In this document: positions 63,455 through 64,000 of the stretch, piece after piece
Layout of the letters: the number at the start of each line of letters is the position of its first letter
How positions within the stretch are numbered: the stretch's first letter is position 1
Assembly: GCA_029265815.1 (NCBI GenBank)
Contig: JAJUGU010000002.1
Span: 146,061 to 210,060 of the forward strand
Direction of reading: 5' to 3'
DNA: 64,000 bases
Origin: Anaerolineaceae bacterium
Lineage (GTDB): Bacteria > Chloroflexota > Anaerolineae > Anaerolineales > Anaerolineaceae
Made by a program: the position numbers and the translations under genes
Notes under the pieces: generated by a model
Databases searched by the model: none
Seen by the model: only the letters and a program-made list of their open reading frames with translations
What the model was told of the DNA's origin: nothing

Positions 63455-64000
63455 ATGAAAATTGAATTCGCCGGTCCAGCAGGTTCTGGCAAGTCAACAC
63501 TGGTTCATCTCCTTTCAGAGGATACTCCTCGTATTTCTCAAATATATATGCCCGCAACCAACAGAATTGAGGACATTCCTTTTTTTCTGTGGAACTTCCT
63601 GACGTTTTTGCCCAGTTACCTGACTTTTCCTAAAAACGGTGATCGCAGACTTTCTCGACGGGAGCTTGCCTGGTTGATTATCGTGAATAAATGGCCTTAT
63701 CAATTGATGCGCATGTCAAATGGTACTTCACAAGCGCTGATCATTGACCAGGGACCAGTATTTCTGCTCACTTCACTTTATTGTTTTGGCCCATTATGGA
63801 TGCGTCATCCTGAAAATGAAGGGTTTTGGCAGTCTGTTTTTGCGAAATGGGCAAAGACGCTAGACATGATCGTGCTGATGGACGCATCCAATGAATGCCT
63901 TTATCAACGAATTATTGGACGTTCGAAATCACACATTATGAAAGGGGAAGAGTCAACAGCGGTTTTTAATTTTCTTGAACGTTGGCGAGCAGGGTATAAC
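63455..64000 (+). CDS. P-loop kinase-like protein (partial, C-terminus off window)
   Basis: 182 codons are visible up to the window end. Walker A GPAGSGKST at residues 7-15 is followed by LIIDQGPVFLLTSLYCFGPLW, a strand-loop also found (DPGSIYWLTALKWFGPN) in the gene at 61209. These two are paralogues lying on each side of the fusion gene. The function is unknown; a small-molecule kinase in polysaccharide precursor supply is the inference. Confidence 0.65.
   Translation, partial: MKIEFAGPAGSGKSTLVHLLSEDTPRISQIYMPATNRIEDIPFFLWNFLTFLPSYLTFPKNGDRRLSRRELAWLIIVNKWPYQLMRMSNGTSQALIIDQGPVFLLTSLYCFGPLWMRHPENEGFWQSVFAKWAKTLDMIVLMDASNECLYQRIIGRSKSHIMKGEESTAVFNFLERWRAGYN

Noticed and set aside
1..64000. 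CRISPR arrays, rRNA genes and insertion sequences.
   Set aside because: No regularly spaced repeats, rRNA segments or transposase ORFs with terminal repeats were seen.

Overview
The window looks like a chromosome segment from a member of the Chloroflexota, most likely class Anaerolineae. This is an inference from the mix of genes: many lipoproteins with Thr/Pro-rich linkers, a tiny DUF5679-type zinc protein, repeated LysM/M23 cell-surface proteins, a long-form formate-tetrahydrofolate ligase and GH13/GH36 glycosidases. No rRNA is present to confirm it. Most of the window is dense and ordinary. The accessory parts are about 14.4-15.0 kb, 55.4-57.2 kb and 58.0-64.0 kb.

Layout. 1-3.5 kb: the nusA-ylxR-infB transcription/translation operon on the minus strand, with a promoter and an attenuator-like hairpin ahead of nusA. 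3.6-10.3 kb: a GH13 alpha-glucosidase, an Ldh2-family dehydrogenase, two tandem duplicated lipoproteins, formate-THF ligase and a DUF5679 protein. 10.4-17 kb: an APC transporter, a membrane sulfatase-like enzyme, a decayed beta-propeller lipoprotein, tRNA-Leu(UAA), a PHP phosphoesterase and a flippase-like membrane protein. 17.2-19.7 kb: a complete polar amino acid ABC transporter. 19.8-35.9 kb: an MBL-fold enzyme, two membrane proteins, GyrB-type topoisomerase, pirin, M29 aminopeptidase, DUF3048 and propeller lipoproteins, a UbiA prenyltransferase, a DinG-type exonuclease-helicase and a GH36 alpha-galactosidase. 35.9-43.5 kb: a DUF4349 lipoprotein, a phosphodiesterase, then the methionine/one-carbon operon metH-metF under a clear SAM-I riboswitch with its terminator. 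43.7-49.4 kb: a plus-strand run with selA, an M24 peptidase, tsaD, an ECF sigma/anti-sigma pair, a zinc-ribbon protein and OsmC. 49.4-55.3 kb: three tandem LysM/M23 envelope lipoproteins, a HIT protein and a C39-like lipoprotein.

At 55.4 kb a tRNA-Pro(CGG) is followed by an AT-rich insertion: a PIN-domain protein that seems to start at ATT, and a tyrosine recombinase broken by stops and frameshifts. A strong promoter with an attenuator-like leader then precedes a small membrane protein. From 58.0 kb a NusG/RfaH-like factor opens what looks like an extracellular polysaccharide locus: a DUF218 protein, a secreted glycosidase-like protein with a golvesin-like C-terminus, and three P-loop kinase-like proteins, one fused to a nucleotidyltransferase-like domain. 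The last gene runs off the window.

Fhs, MetF and MetH together give a path from formate-level one-carbon units to methionine. The two glycosidases suggest oligosaccharide fermentation. The most unusual material is the NusG-like/kinase cluster, the tRNA-Pro island and the two leader attenuators.
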